Notes: generated by a model from the sequence alone, not told the origin. A DNA stretch of 51,609 nucleotides from Phenylobacterium sp. (GCF_028290885.1 NZ_JAQGIZ010000286.1:1-51609); one strand, 5' to 3'; positions 41,073 through 50,464 are shown, counted from the first letter of the stretch. Translations and numbers: made by a program.

Positions 41073-42728
41073 TCAGCCGGGCGGGCGCAACACGATCACC
41101 CCGTACCGCGCGATCCACAGCAGGCCGCGGGCGATGGCGGACCGGCGTTGCGCCGGAAAGATCTGCACGAGTTCGCTGACCTTGGCCCCGGGCCGCTCGG
41201 CGAGCCAGGCGACGATCGTCTCCGCCTCCTCCAGGCTGGGCCGGTTGAAATAGCTGTAGTTCGTGAGCGGACGGGAGAGCAGCGCCTTCGCGTCGGGCCA
41301 GGTGACGGACGCCCCCAGTTGCACGGTCCAGCCCGTGGCCAGATGCTGCGTGGGATAGCCGCCGAACAGCCGGAAGGGATCTGGCCGGTAGGGGTTGTCG
41401 CGCATCGACGGCTCCGGCGCGCGGCGGCGGCGGCGCGCGTCCAGGTCGGCCCAGAGCGCCTGATATTGCGGGATGATCTGCGACCAGTCGAACATCGCCC
41501 TGGCGTGGGCCTGGGCCTGCTGGCCGAGCCTTCGGCGAAGGTCGGCGTTCTGCACCAGGGCGGAGATGGCCGCCGTCGACTCGGCGAAGTCGATCGCCAC
41601 GAACTGGCTCGCGGCCCCGACATAGTCGACATAGCCGATCCAGTTGTTGGCGTACCAATAGGCGAGATCGATGCCGTCGCCGGGCGCCGGGGCGATCGTC
41701 GGGATGCGGAAGCCGTGCTCGCCGTGGCCGACGGTGTCACGATAGCCGTTCCAGTCGGTGACGACGCACGGCAGGCCCGCGGCCATGGCCTCCACCGGGG
41801 TCAGGCCGAAGGTTTCCTGGATGTTGTCCGACAGGCTGATGAAGAAGTCGCCCACCGACCAGATGGAGAAGCGGACGTCAGGCGGCCGGCCGTCGACCTC
41901 GCGGTAGTGGACGGACGGGCACAACGCGCGGGCGCCCTCGTGATAGCGCACGCCCTCCGCCTCCGATTCCGCCCAGCCGGAGTTCACCCAATAGATCGGC
42001 TGGCCGGTCGCCTGGGCCGCCTTTTCCAGGGCCAGCGCCATCAGCGCGGGGTTCATCTTTTCGCGGGTGTTGAAGCGACCGACGTAGAGGGCGACCACGG
42101 CGTCCTCGGGGATGTCCAGGCGCTCGCGCCAGGCCTTCCGCTGCTCGGCCGTGGTCTCGAACTCGCCCGCGTTGACGCCGAGCGGGATCGTCACGCGCTG
42201 GACCTCGGCGCCTCGCCGCGGCCCGCCATACGCCTCGGCGAGGTGTTCGCGGATGCCGGCGAGCTGGAGCTCGACACTGTCGCGGACCGCCGAGGACGTG
42301 CAGATCAGCGCGTCGTGATCTGACAGCGGCGCGGTCGCATATTGCGAGAGGAGGTCCATCACCCGTGCGGTGGCGGTGGTGTGCGTGAGGCCACAGATCG
42401 AATAGCTGTTGGCGCCGTAGATACGGCGGGCCCACGCCTCCTCGCCGAGATTGGGTCCGGGGAGGTTCAGCACGCCCACCTGGCCGATCCCGGGGCGATT
42501 GGTCGTGGTGATCCAGGTCTTCGGCCGTTCGGTCGGTTGGATGCGTTCGACCAGCGCCTGCAGCTCGGTGATGGTCGATGCGCCGGCGTGCCAGAAATAG
42601 AACCGCTCCACGTCGGCGTGGCGCAGGAAGCCCCGCAGGAAGCTTTCGCCCGCCGAGTGCCGCCCGAGGAGCCGCCCGCCGGTCGTGTCGAACCCATTGG
42701 GATGCATGTAGATCGCAGCGTTGGTCAT
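41073..42728 (-). CDS. Glycosyltransferase family 4-like protein
   Basis: The 551-residue protein has a GT-B layout. In its C-terminal domain VVALYVGRFNTREKMNPALM is the usual linker strand, and SLSDNIQETFGLTPVEAMAA with GLPCVVTDWNGYRDTV is the donor-sugar signature with the E-x7-E pair. The 80-residue C-terminal extension ends in FPAQRRSAIARGLLWIARYG and is unusual. It is transcribed after the RTX gene, with a terminator between them. It may help build the glycan on which the RTX protein sits, which is inference only. Confidence 0.85.
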   Translation of the reverse strand: MTNAAIYMHPNGFDTTGGRLLGRHSAGESFLRGFLRHADVERFYFWHAGASTITELQALVERIQPTERPKTWITTTNRPGIGQVGVLNLPGPNLGEEAWARRIYGANSYSICGLTHTTATARVMDLLSQYATAPLSDHDALICTSSAVRDSVELQLAGIREHLAEAYGGPRRGAEVQRVTIPLGVNAGEFETTAEQRKAWRERLDIPEDAVVALYVGRFNTREKMNPALMALALEKAAQATGQPIYWVNSGWAESEAEGVRYHEGARALCPSVHYREVDGRPPDVRFSIWSVGDFFISLSDNIQETFGLTPVEAMAAGLPCVVTDWNGYRDTVGHGEHGFRIPTIAPAPGDGIDLAYWYANNWIGYVDYVGAASQFVAIDFAESTAAISALVQNADLRRRLGQQAQAHARAMFDWSQIIPQYQALWADLDARRRRRAPEPSMRDNPYRPDPFRLFGGYPTQHLATGWTVQLGASVTWPDAKALLSRPLTNYSYFNRPSLEEAETIVAWLAERPGAKVSELVQIFPAQRRSAIARGLLWIARYGVIVLRPPG

Positions 42729-42763
42729 CGCACGCCCGGGCCTCGCGCCCCTTCCTGAACGCC

Positions 42764-42797
42764 ACAAAAGAAAAGGGCCGCCCCGAAGGGCGGCCCC
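42764..42797 (-). terminator. Rho-independent terminator after the RTX gene
   Basis: On the minus strand GGGCCGCCC, a four-base loop (TTCG) and GGGCGGCCC form a perfect nine-pair stem (42796-42775) followed by TTTTCTTTTGT. This is a textbook intrinsic terminator. It should end most transcripts from the highly expressed RTX gene while allowing some read-through to the glycosyltransferase. Confidence 0.92.
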
Positions 42798-42819
42798 AAA
42801 CTCACACCAAAGCCGAGGC

Positions 42820-44796
42820 TTAGATGATGTTGGTGACGTCGATGTCGGTCAGCGACCGGCCGACGAGCACCACCGCGTCGTCACCCGTGTCCAGGCCACC
42901 ACTGGGGTTGGTGTCGGCGAAGACCACGACGTCCGCCCCGACCTGGGCCACCACGTAGTGGACCGTACCGGTGAAGAAGCCGCCGGCGAGCGAAGCCGCC
43001 TGCGCATAGTCCGTCGCGTTGACCTCGACGTAGTTGGCCGAAGTGGCCGAACCCAAGCCAGTTGTGTGATCGGCGAGGGTGAAGTGCAGGTGGTCGAGCG
43101 GCGCAGCCGAGGTACCGCCTTCCCAATCCTTGATCTGGTCGCCGGAGCCGGCGACGGTCGAGGAGTCGCCAGTGACGATCGGTGCGCTCGTCGTGGCGAC
43201 AGAGGTCGTGCTAAACACGAAGACGTCGTTCCCCGCGCCGCCGGTCAGGGTGTCCTGGCCGCCGCCTCCGGTGATCGTGTCGTTGCCGGCGCCGCCGGTG
43301 ATCGTGTCGGTGCCGGAGCCCGTCGTGATCAGATCGTTGCCGGCGCCGCCATCGACGTTTTCCTTGCCGGTGGTGCCGCCGCTGATCGTGTCGTCGCCGG
43401 CGCCGAGCGTGACGACTACGTCACCCGCGCCGACCACCACGGTGTCATTGCCGTCGCTAGCGTCGATGTGGTCGTTGCCGCCACCACCGGTGATGGTGTC
43501 GTCACCGGCGCCCGAGGATATCGTGTCACCGCCCGCGACGGAGCTGCCCGTAATGGCGTCGTTGCCGGCGCCAGCGGTGAAGCTGTCCTGACCACCGCCG
43601 CCGGAAAGGACGTTCGCGCCCTCGCCGCCGATGATGACGTCGTTGCCGGCGCTGCCGGTGATGGTGTCGTTGCCCGCGCCGCCGTCGATGCGGTCGCTCT
43701 GGCTCGTCGCCACCACGAGATGCAGGTCGATGACGTCGTTGCCGTCTTCGCCCAGCACAGTCAGGTTGCCGGTCGCCGCCGCCGTGGCGGTGATCGTGTC
43801 AGCGCCAAGGTTGCCATCGACGAGGTCGTTGCCGCCGCCGTCGATGCTGATCGTGTCGGTGCCTTGGCCGCCCAGAAGGGTGTCGGCGCCGGACCCGTGA
43901 TCGACGAGGATGTCGTTGCCGGCATTCCCTGCGACAAAGGCGTTGCCGGTGGTGCTGGTAAGAACCGTGATGGTGTCGTCGCCATCGCCACCGACGATGT
44001 TGTTGGTGCCAGCGCCGCCGCCGCTCGAGATGACGTCGTTGCCGGCCCCGCCGTCGATGGTGTTGTTGCCGGCGCCGCCGGTGATGACGTCGTTGCCGTC
44101 AACGCCAGCCAGGCTGTCGTTGCCCCCGAGGCCCGACAGGGTGTCGTTGCCCAGGTCGCCGCTCAGGATGTCGTTGCCAGCGCCGCCGATGATGCTGTCA
44201 TTGCCTTGACCGCCGAGCAGGATGTTGGTGCCGGTGCCGGCGGCAGTGGCGGTGATCGTGTCATCGCCCTTGTTGCCGTTGGAGAAATTGTTGCCGTCGC
44301 CAACGTTGATCGTGTCGTTGCCCTGGCCGCCGTAGATCGTGTCGTTGCCGTCAGCGGTCGTGCCAGCGGTGTCGCCGCCCCAGAGCGAATCGTTGCCCTG
44401 GTTGCCTTGCAGCACGTCGCCGCCAGAAGACCCTTGCAGGGTGTCGTTGCCGTCGCCGCCGAACAGGCCGTCGGTCTTGCTGGTGCCGACAGCGGTGCCG
44501 GCAGCCCCATCGCCCAAGACGTTGTCGCCGACAATGAGCGTCGAGCCGTCCGAGAAGATCGGGGTGGTGTGGCTGGCTTCGCCTTCACCGTAGACGCCCG
44601 TCCCGAACACCACCGCATGAGCCGTCACCAGGTCCGTGATGGTCACCGTGGGGGTCGTAGTGGCCGTCGCTGCGTTGTAAAGCACCGACATCTTCGATCC
44701 GGAAGACGTCGCGTTGCTGAACACCAGCGTATCGGCGGTGCTGCTGAAGGTGAGCGCCTGCGCAGCCGTGATTGTCTCAAAAAGATAAGTCGCCAT
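42820..44796 (-). CDS. RTX calcium-binding protein, type I secreted (S-layer- or adhesin-like)
   Basis: The 658-residue protein has no signal peptide. A 110-residue N-terminal region (MATYLFETITAAQALTFSST) is rich in Thr, Ala and Ser. From about 112 to 560 there are dozens of nonapeptides of the GGxGxD type (GGDGNDTLQGSSGGDVLQGN, GGAGNDTITG), which bind calcium and form parallel beta-rolls. The C-terminal 90 residues, ending DVTNII, are likely the type I secretion signal. Acidic, Lys-poor, and coded beside its own exporter and adaptor. In Caulobacter the S-layer protein RsaA is an RTX protein with this arrangement, but RsaA is longer (about 1,000 residues), so identity as S-layer is not proven. 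GGAGAGATCT precedes the ATG. Confidence 0.9.
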   Translation of the reverse strand: MATYLFETITAAQALTFSSTADTLVFSNATSSGSKMSVLYNAATATTTPTVTITDLVTAHAVVFGTGVYGEGEASHTTPIFSDGSTLIVGDNVLGDGAAGTAVGTSKTDGLFGGDGNDTLQGSSGGDVLQGNQGNDSLWGGDTAGTTADGNDTIYGGQGNDTINVGDGNNFSNGNKGDDTITATAAGTGTNILLGGQGNDSIIGGAGNDILSGDLGNDTLSGLGGNDSLAGVDGNDVITGGAGNNTIDGGAGNDVISSGGGAGTNNIVGGDGDDTITVLTSTTGNAFVAGNAGNDILVDHGSGADTLLGGQGTDTISIDGGGNDLVDGNLGADTITATAAATGNLTVLGEDGNDVIDLHLVVATSQSDRIDGGAGNDTITGSAGNDVIIGGEGANVLSGGGGQDSFTAGAGNDAITGSSVAGGDTISSGAGDDTITGGGGNDHIDASDGNDTVVVGAGDVVVTLGAGDDTISGGTTGKENVDGGAGNDLITTGSGTDTITGGAGNDTITGGGGQDTLTGGAGNDVFVFSTTSVATTSAPIVTGDSSTVAGSGDQIKDWEGGTSAAPLDHLHFTLADHTTGLGSATSANYVEVNATDYAQAASLAGGFFTGTVHYVVAQVGADVVVFADTNPSGGLDTGDDAVVLVGRSLTDIDVTNII

Positions 44797-44885
44797 AGAT
44801 CTCTCCAGTCTGTGTCACACGGACCCCCGGCACGCCTGACCCCCATCCCCGATGGAGCAGTCCCGACGGTCCATTTATCCCAAGC

Positions 44886-44914
44886 GCCATAGCGTGGCTG
44901 CGGCGAAGGTTAAA
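44886..44914 (-). promoter_or_regulatory. Candidate promoter of the RTX gene
   Basis: On the minus strand TTTAACC, 14 bases, then GCTATGGC resembles the Caulobacter housekeeping pattern (TTGACG-type box, 10-14 bases, GCTANAWC). It lies about 90 bases before the RTX start within a 216-base gap that holds no other gene. The -35 match is weak. Confidence 0.25.
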
Positions 44915-45012
44915 CGAGCCCGAGGGAAGACGTATCGGAAGCCCGTGATTTACGCAACAGCAAAAAGGCCCTGGAATCCTTAGACTAGCCCCCTGTTACC
45001 GAGACGCATCGG

Positions 45013-46383
45013 TCAGTCGTGGAGCGCCCCGTGAAGGGTGTCCGTGATCGGCGAAATCAGCGATCCCATGACCGTCTTTTCACCCGTCACGACCATCACC
45101 TGAGCCGGCATTCCAGGCGTGATCTGAGCACTGCGCTTCAGCTTCGTCAGCTCCTTCGAATCGATCCTCAGATCGGCGCGGTAGAAGGACGCGCCGGACT
45201 TCTCGTTGACGATCTTGTCGGCCGAAACCAGCACCACCTTGGCCTTCATCGGCCCGTGCCAGCGCTGGTTCAGTCCGGTGAACCGCACCTGCGCATCCAT
45301 GCCCTCACGGATCTTGTCGATGTCCTTGGGCTCGATCATCGCAGTGACCACGATCGGCGCATTGGCGGGCACCACGTCGAGCAGCACTTCGCCGGGCCCG
45401 GTGACGCCGCCGACGGTGAATTGGGTGAGGTTGAAGACGTAGCCGTCGACCGGCGCGCGGACCACCGTGGCGTCCAGCATCTCCTTCGCGGCCGCGAGTC
45501 GCGGCAGGGTGTCGGCGAGCTTCGTCTGGGCGTCGCGCAGGCCTTCGGCGGCCTGGCTCGTGCGGGTGTCGCGGTTGGCCGAGACCTGCATCCGCGTCTC
45601 GCCCCCCTGCTGGCGAAGCCGCGCAATGTCGGACAGCAACGAGCCCTTCCGGCCCTGCAGGTCGGCCAGCGAGCGCTGGTAGCGCAGGATCAGCGGCTTG
45701 GGCGCGAAGCCCTTGTCGTAGAGGGTCTGGTAGCCGGCCATCTCCTCTTTGGTCAGCGAGATCTGCTCGTCGACGGAGGCGACCTGCGCCTGCTGGCCCC
45801 CAACCTGGGTCTGAATCTGGTCGAGCCGCTGGGACAGCACCGAGTTCTGGCTCTCGAAGAGCTGGCTACGCGTGGTGAACAGGAACTGCTGGTCGCGAAC
45901 CATCCCCGCGACGCGCGGGTCCGACATCCGGCCCATCACCTCCGGCGGGAACTCCAGCGTCGGGCGATTCGTCGCCTCGGCCGTGAACCGCGCGGCCTGG
46001 ACCTGCAGGCTGTCCACTTGGTTCTGCAGGACGTCGTAACTCGCGCGCGCCTCGACATCGTTGAACAGGATCATCGGTTGGCTGGCGCGGACGTGCTGGC
46101 CTTCCTGGACCAGGATCTGGCGAACCGTGCCGCCCTCCCGATGCCGCAGGGTCTTCTTGTTCGATTCGACACGGACCTCGCCCGAAGCGGTGATGCCGGT
46201 CGCGAGCGGGGTGAGGGAGGCCCAGAGGCCCAGGCCCAGGACCAGGACCCCGATGATCGCCGCGCCGACGATCATCGGCCGGCGCATGCGCCGCTGCAGC
46301 GCCGGATCGATCGGCAGCAGTTCGTCGCCGCCAAACGTCGGAGCGACGTAGGAGGAGCGGACGGGGGTGAGGTCGAGTTTCAT
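45013..46383 (-). CDS. Type I secretion membrane-fusion protein (HlyD family)
   Basis: The 456-residue protein has a short cytoplasmic N-terminus, one transmembrane helix (about 34-55, MIVGAAIIGVLVLGLGLWAS) and a periplasmic part. The latter has lipoyl-like halves (REGGTVRQILVQEGQHVRAS and ATVVRAPVDGYVFNLTQFTV) separated by a long helical hairpin. This is the PrtE/RsaE/HlyD adaptor layout, bridging the ABC exporter to an outer-membrane TolC-like pore. The gene overlaps the ABC gene by four bases. The outer-membrane partner is not in the window. Confidence 0.92.
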   Translation of the reverse strand: MKLDLTPVRSSYVAPTFGGDELLPIDPALQRRMRRPMIVGAAIIGVLVLGLGLWASLTPLATGITASGEVRVESNKKTLRHREGGTVRQILVQEGQHVRASQPMILFNDVEARASYDVLQNQVDSLQVQAARFTAEATNRPTLEFPPEVMGRMSDPRVAGMVRDQQFLFTTRSQLFESQNSVLSQRLDQIQTQVGGQQAQVASVDEQISLTKEEMAGYQTLYDKGFAPKPLILRYQRSLADLQGRKGSLLSDIARLRQQGGETRMQVSANRDTRTSQAAEGLRDAQTKLADTLPRLAAAKEMLDATVVRAPVDGYVFNLTQFTVGGVTGPGEVLLDVVPANAPIVVTAMIEPKDIDKIREGMDAQVRFTGLNQRWHGPMKAKVVLVSADKIVNEKSGASFYRADLRIDSKELTKLKRSAQITPGMPAQVMVVTGEKTVMGSLISPITDTLHGALHD

Positions 46384-48107
46384 CGGCCAGCCTCCACAGC
46401 GCGGACTTCGGTCGGCTTCATCAGTCGGTTCATCACCTGGTCGCGCGGGCCGAACAGTTCGATACGGCCTTCGCGAAGAACGAGCATCCGGTCCGCGGCC
46501 CGGAAGATGGAAGGCTTGTGGGAAATGATCACCACCGTGGCGCCGTTGGCCTTCATGGCGTCAAGCGCCTGCAGGAGCGCGTCCTCGCCCTCCGCGTCGA
46601 GGCTGGCGTTCGGTTCGTCGAGCACGATGAACGCCGGATTGCCCAGCATGGTGCGCGCCAGCCCGACCCGCTGGCGCTGCCCGGCGGACAGGGTGTGGCC
46701 GCCGTCGCCGACATCGGTCTCATAGCCCTTCGGCAGGCGCAGGATGAGTTCGTGCACTCCGGCCAGCTGGGCGGCCTTCACGACGTCCTCGTCGCTCACG
46801 TCGGAGCGGAAGCGCGCGATGTTGTCGCGGATGGTGCCCGCGAACAGCTCGGTGTCCTGCGGCAGGTAGCCCACGTGGCGACCAAAGTCCGCGCGATCCC
46901 ACGCGAAGACGTCCGCGCCGTCGAGCCGCACGACGCCGTTGACCGGGCGCCAGATGCCGACCAGCAGCCGCGCCAAGGTCGACTTGCCGGCCCCGGACGG
47001 TCCGATGACGCCGAGGATCTCGCCGGGTTCGAGCGTGAAATTGATGTTGGCAAGCAGCAGCTTGTTCGCGCCGGGCGGCGCATAGTTGAGCGTCTCGACC
47101 GCGAGCCGGCCGCTGGGCCGCGGAAGCGCGGTGGCGGGCATCGAGGGCTCGGCCTTCGACAGCAGCTGCATCAGCCGGCCGTGCGCCCTGACCATGTTGT
47201 TCAGCGGATCCCAGGAGCCCACGATCTTCTCGATCGGCTGCAGCGCCCGGCTGGCCAGGATCATGTTGGCGAACAGCATGCCCTGGTGGAGCTTGCCCTT
47301 GATGATCAGGTAGGCGCCGATCGCGATGATCAGCACCTGGATGCCCATACGGACGGCCTTGATGATGTCGGTGAAGACGTTGGAATTCTCGGCCGCCGCC
47401 GCGCCGCGTTCGATGGTGACCGCGCGGTGGCCCGCCCAGGACGCGCCCAGCGTGGGCAGCATGCCCATGGCGCGCACCACTTCGCCGTTGCGCAGCGCGG
47501 CGTCGGTGAAGGCGTAGCTGCGAAGCTGAGCATCGCCGGCGTCGCGCTGGATCGGCCGGATGGTCCGCTCCTGCAGCAGCGCCAGGCCGAGCAGCGCCAC
47601 GGCGCCCGCGGTGGTGACGATGCCGACCCACGGATCGATGATGAACAGCGCGATCAGGAACACCGGGATCCAGGGCACGTCGAAGAAGGCGGCCGCGGCG
47701 ATCCCGGTCAGGGTCTGGCGGAACTGGTCGAGGTCGCGCAGGGCCTGGGCCCGGGCGCCCGTGTCGCCCCGCACCGAGGCGTCGAACAGGGCCGAGAACA
47801 CCTTCCCCGAGACCCGCTGGTCGAGCATCACCCCGTAGTTGATCAGGATCCGCGCGCGGTAATCATCGATCGCGCTGGAAACCCCGAACACGAACAGGGT
47901 GATCAACGTCAGGACGATCAGGGTGGGGACATTCTGGCTGACCATCACCCGGCCGTAGACCTGGTAGGTGTACAGCGGCAACGCCAGGTAGAGGACGTTC
48001 GAAAAGAAGCTGAACGCCGCGGCCACGGCGAACGGATGCTTTCCATCGGAAAGCGCGCGAGTCAGCACGTTGTCGGGCTGATTGCTGAGAAAGCTGAATA
48101 TTTTCAT
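46380..48107 (-). CDS. Type I secretion permease/ATPase (PrtD/RsaD family)
   Basis: The 575-residue exporter has six predicted membrane helices in the first 320 residues and an ATPase with Walker A VIGPSGAGKSTLARLL, signature LSAGQRQRVGLART, Walker B AFIVLDEPNASLDAEGEDAL and H-loop ISHKPS. It lacks the N-terminal C39 peptidase, as expected of exporters of RTX proteins without leader cleavage. Gene order exporter, adaptor, then RTX substrate on one strand indicates its cargo. The family call is secure; homology to rsaD specifically is inferred. Confidence 0.92.
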   Translation of the reverse strand: MKIFSFLSNQPDNVLTRALSDGKHPFAVAAAFSFFSNVLYLALPLYTYQVYGRVMVSQNVPTLIVLTLITLFVFGVSSAIDDYRARILINYGVMLDQRVSGKVFSALFDASVRGDTGARAQALRDLDQFRQTLTGIAAAAFFDVPWIPVFLIALFIIDPWVGIVTTAGAVALLGLALLQERTIRPIQRDAGDAQLRSYAFTDAALRNGEVVRAMGMLPTLGASWAGHRAVTIERGAAAAENSNVFTDIIKAVRMGIQVLIIAIGAYLIIKGKLHQGMLFANMILASRALQPIEKIVGSWDPLNNMVRAHGRLMQLLSKAEPSMPATALPRPSGRLAVETLNYAPPGANKLLLANINFTLEPGEILGVIGPSGAGKSTLARLLVGIWRPVNGVVRLDGADVFAWDRADFGRHVGYLPQDTELFAGTIRDNIARFRSDVSDEDVVKAAQLAGVHELILRLPKGYETDVGDGGHTLSAGQRQRVGLARTMLGNPAFIVLDEPNASLDAEGEDALLQALDAMKANGATVVIISHKPSIFRAADRMLVLREGRIELFGPRDQVMNRLMKPTEVRAVEAGR

Positions 48108-48245
48108 GCGCGATAAGCTGTGCCGTCCGTCCCGTGCCGTCAGAAGCTATATCTGAAAGGTGACCTAAAAAGGTGAACGCGGAGCTAGGTTCTTAAGCGA
48201 CCGCGCGGCGTCCGAAGCGGGCGCAGAGATGCTCGGGGGCCCTTG

Positions 48246-48275
48246 CGATGTCAATGCTGCCGATGTCAATGCTGC
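48246..48275 (+). repeat. 15-bp tandem duplication
   Basis: CGATGTCAATGCTGC occurs twice in tandem (48246-48260 and 48261-48275), in the 239-base gap between the exporter and the DUF6270 gene. No further role seen; no other gene is supported in this gap. Confidence 0.8.
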
Positions 48276-48346
48276 GCCTCCAACGGCGCGCGCCGCCCGT
48301 GCTAGAAGGCGTCTCGCCGCGCGAAGCAGCAGCGCCAGGAGTTGGA

Positions 48347-49138
48347 ATGTCGAGGGTCGCCATTGTCGGGAGCTGCATAACGAGGGATGTGTGGCGGTTC
48401 CGTGGCGACAGGGTTACCGATCCGCAGCCTGATATCCTCTACGTCTCGCGAACCAGCCTTCCGAGCCTTTTTGCCACACCCCTGAAAAGTTTCCACCCCG
48501 CCGCCGGGCCGCCGCGGGGGCTGCGTCCACAACCGCACCGGTCGCTGGTGGCGGACCTCTGCAAGACCGCGCTGGCGAGCCTGGTGGCCTTTCGCCCGAC
48601 GCACCTAATCTTCGACTTCATCGACGAGCGGTTCGACCTGCTCTCAGCCAGGGGAACCCTCGTCACCTACAGCTGGGAGCTGGAGGCCAGCGGCTATCTG
48701 GCGCAGCCGGCGCTGCGCGGCGCCCGGCCGGTCCCGCGGCTCTCGGCCGCCGGTGAGCGGCTATGGCTGGAGGCGGCCGGCGAACTCGCCGCCTTCGTCC
48801 GGGCGACGCCGCTGGCCGAGGCGCGGCTCATCCTGCACTCCGCCCGCTGGGCCGAGCGGCGGCGCCTGGCCAGCGGTCGCGACGCGCCGCTCGAGGGCGT
48901 CGAGATCCTCCCCGGACAAGCCGCGGACGTGTGCGCGCACAACGCCCTGCTGGCGCGCTACGAGGCCGCCTTCGCCGAGCTGATGCCGCCGATGGCGCGG
49001 GTCGAGGCGCCCCGGCAGCGGCTGGCCGACGACGCCCACCAGTGGGGGGTGAGCCCCTTCCACTACGTGCAGGACTACTACGCAGAGATCTGGCGCCAGC
49101 TCGCCGCCCTCGGGATCGGGGCGCGGATTCCAGCCTAG
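48347..49138 (+). CDS. DUF6270 family protein
   Basis: The product is about 263 residues. It begins MSRVAIVGSCITRDVWRFRG and has HLIFDFIDERFDLL and a C-terminal DDAHQWGVSPFHYVQDYYAE, the pattern I associate with DUF6270. Such genes lie in polysaccharide and capsule clusters in many bacteria; the GSC start and terminal His resemble an SGNH-hydrolase-like layout, but catalytic function is uncertain. AGGAG is seven bases before the ATG at 48347; upstream starts cross the 15-bp duplication. Convergent with the repeat protein, overlapping by four bases. Confidence 0.75.
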   Translation: MSRVAIVGSCITRDVWRFRGDRVTDPQPDILYVSRTSLPSLFATPLKSFHPAAGPPRGLRPQPHRSLVADLCKTALASLVAFRPTHLIFDFIDERFDLLSARGTLVTYSWELEASGYLAQPALRGARPVPRLSAAGERLWLEAAGELAAFVRATPLAEARLILHSARWAERRRLASGRDAPLEGVEILPGQAADVCAHNALLARYEAAFAELMPPMARVEAPRQRLADDAHQWGVSPFHYVQDYYAEIWRQLAALGIGARIPA

Positions 49139-50454
49139 GGCTTGGCCGCCTTGCGCGCCCAGTGCTCGAGCGGCGTCATGCCCTGCCCCACCAGTTCCGG
49201 GGTCGCGGCCAGGTAGGCCGCGGTGGGGAAGCCCGGCCGCGCCTCGGCGACCGCCCAGGCGCCGCCCTGCAGGTAGTCGACCAGCGGGTTGGCGGCCGGA
49301 TCGAGCGCCTCGCCGCGCGCCGCCACATAGTGGGGCAGGTCGAACCAGGGGCTTGGGCTGCGGCCCTCGGCCGCGCCGCCGATCAGGAAGTGCGTCAGGG
49401 GCTCGGTCCCGATCTCCGCCACGTCCGGGTTCTGCTCGACGTACCATCGAGGGTCGAACAGCGGATGCGGCGTCAGGCCTTCGCGCCAGCCCGTGGTCAG
49501 GTAATGCACGAGGGGCGGCGTCTCGGCCGCCTGCCGCGGCATCTGGCGGCGGTACCAGGCGGCGTCGAACAGCGGATGCGGCGAGAGCCCGTCGCGCCAG
49601 CCCGTGCGGACATAGTGCGACGCCGGGTCCTCGTCCGCGGCGAGACCGGGGCCCTGGGCCGCATAGTGCAGCACGTCGAACAGCGGGTGCGGATTGCGCC
49701 CGCCGGCTGCGCCTTCGCGAAGGAAGTGTTCGAGCGGCGAAACCTGCGCCCCGCGAAGGGCCGAAGCGTTCTGCGCCGCGTAGTAGTCGGCGTGCAGCAG
49801 CGGATGCGGACTGTGGCCGCGCGCCGCCCCGCGAACGAGATAATGCACCAGTGGGGAAAGCCCGGAGGCGGCGACCTCGGGATAGGTCTCCAGGTGCCAG
49901 GCCTGGTCGAACAGGGTCGCCGGAACCGCCGTGGGATCGGCCCCGCGCCGCACATAGGCGGCCATTGCGCCCGGGTCTCCGTTCCGCCAGACCCCGGCGT
50001 CGGCGATCAGCCGCACTTGGCCTGCGCGCCCCAGCCGCAGCAGCAGGCGGTCGATTCCCCGCTGAAACCTGCCGTGGCGGCGGATTGGCCGCGGCGAGGC
50101 ATGTTCCAGGTGTCGCTGCACGGCCAGCCGGCGCGCCGAGGCCTGCGCCTCCGCACGGCCTTTCAGCGCCTCAGTGAGCGCCAGCGTCAGCTCGGTGCGG
50201 GTCAGCGCCTCGCGCACCTGCGCCCGGTGGGCGAGTTCGTGGGCGAGGGCCAGGTCGGCGCGCAGGCCTGCGACCTTCTGCGCCACGGCGGCAGCCTTCT
50301 GGGCGACGCCGGCCGCGGCCTGGGTGGCGGCCCGCGGTTCAGCGGGTTTCGGCGGTGGCGCGGCGGTCTTGGCCAAATCTGCGGCCGCGACTCTGCTGCG
50401 GCCCCTCCCGTTGATCTGAACGGGTTGTCTCGGGTGCGCGCCCGAGCCTGTCAA
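49135..50454 (-). CDS. Repeat protein of polysaccharide-locus type
   Basis: About 440 residues. The first part is an Ala-rich helical stretch (about 30-120). From about 170 there are repeated units of roughly 45 residues with the pattern PLVHYLTTGWREGLTPHPLF then DPRWYVEQNPDVAE, seen five or six times with variations. The same repeats are known as tandem additions to glycosyltransferases of cell-surface polysaccharide loci; no glycosyltransferase domain is present here. The start is uncertain: no ATG lies between the end of the preceding gene and the repeats, and TTG at 50454 or 50376 are the candidates. Function unknown. Confidence 0.65.
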   Translation of the reverse strand: MTGSGAHPRQPVQINGRGRSRVAAADLAKTAAPPPKPAEPRAATQAAAGVAQKAAAVAQKVAGLRADLALAHELAHRAQVREALTRTELTLALTEALKGRAEAQASARRLAVQRHLEHASPRPIRRHGRFQRGIDRLLLRLGRAGQVRLIADAGVWRNGDPGAMAAYVRRGADPTAVPATLFDQAWHLETYPEVAASGLSPLVHYLVRGAARGHSPHPLLHADYYAAQNASALRGAQVSPLEHFLREGAAGGRNPHPLFDVLHYAAQGPGLAADEDPASHYVRTGWRDGLSPHPLFDAAWYRRQMPRQAAETPPLVHYLTTGWREGLTPHPLFDPRWYVEQNPDVAEIGTEPLTHFLIGGAAEGRSPSPWFDLPHYVAARGEALDPAANPLVDYLQGGAWAVAEARPGFPTAAYLAATPELVGQGMTPLEHWARKAAKP

Positions 50455-50464
50455 GGCAAGCGGC

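Noticed and set aside
43200-44500. Regularly spaced DNA repeats that could suggest a CRISPR array
   Set aside because: They are in-frame codons for calcium-binding nonapeptides without unique spacers.
43079-44593. Several plus-strand frames antisense to the RTX gene
   Set aside because: Repetitive Pro/Ser/Leu-rich translations follow directly from the RTX repeats and have no independent support.
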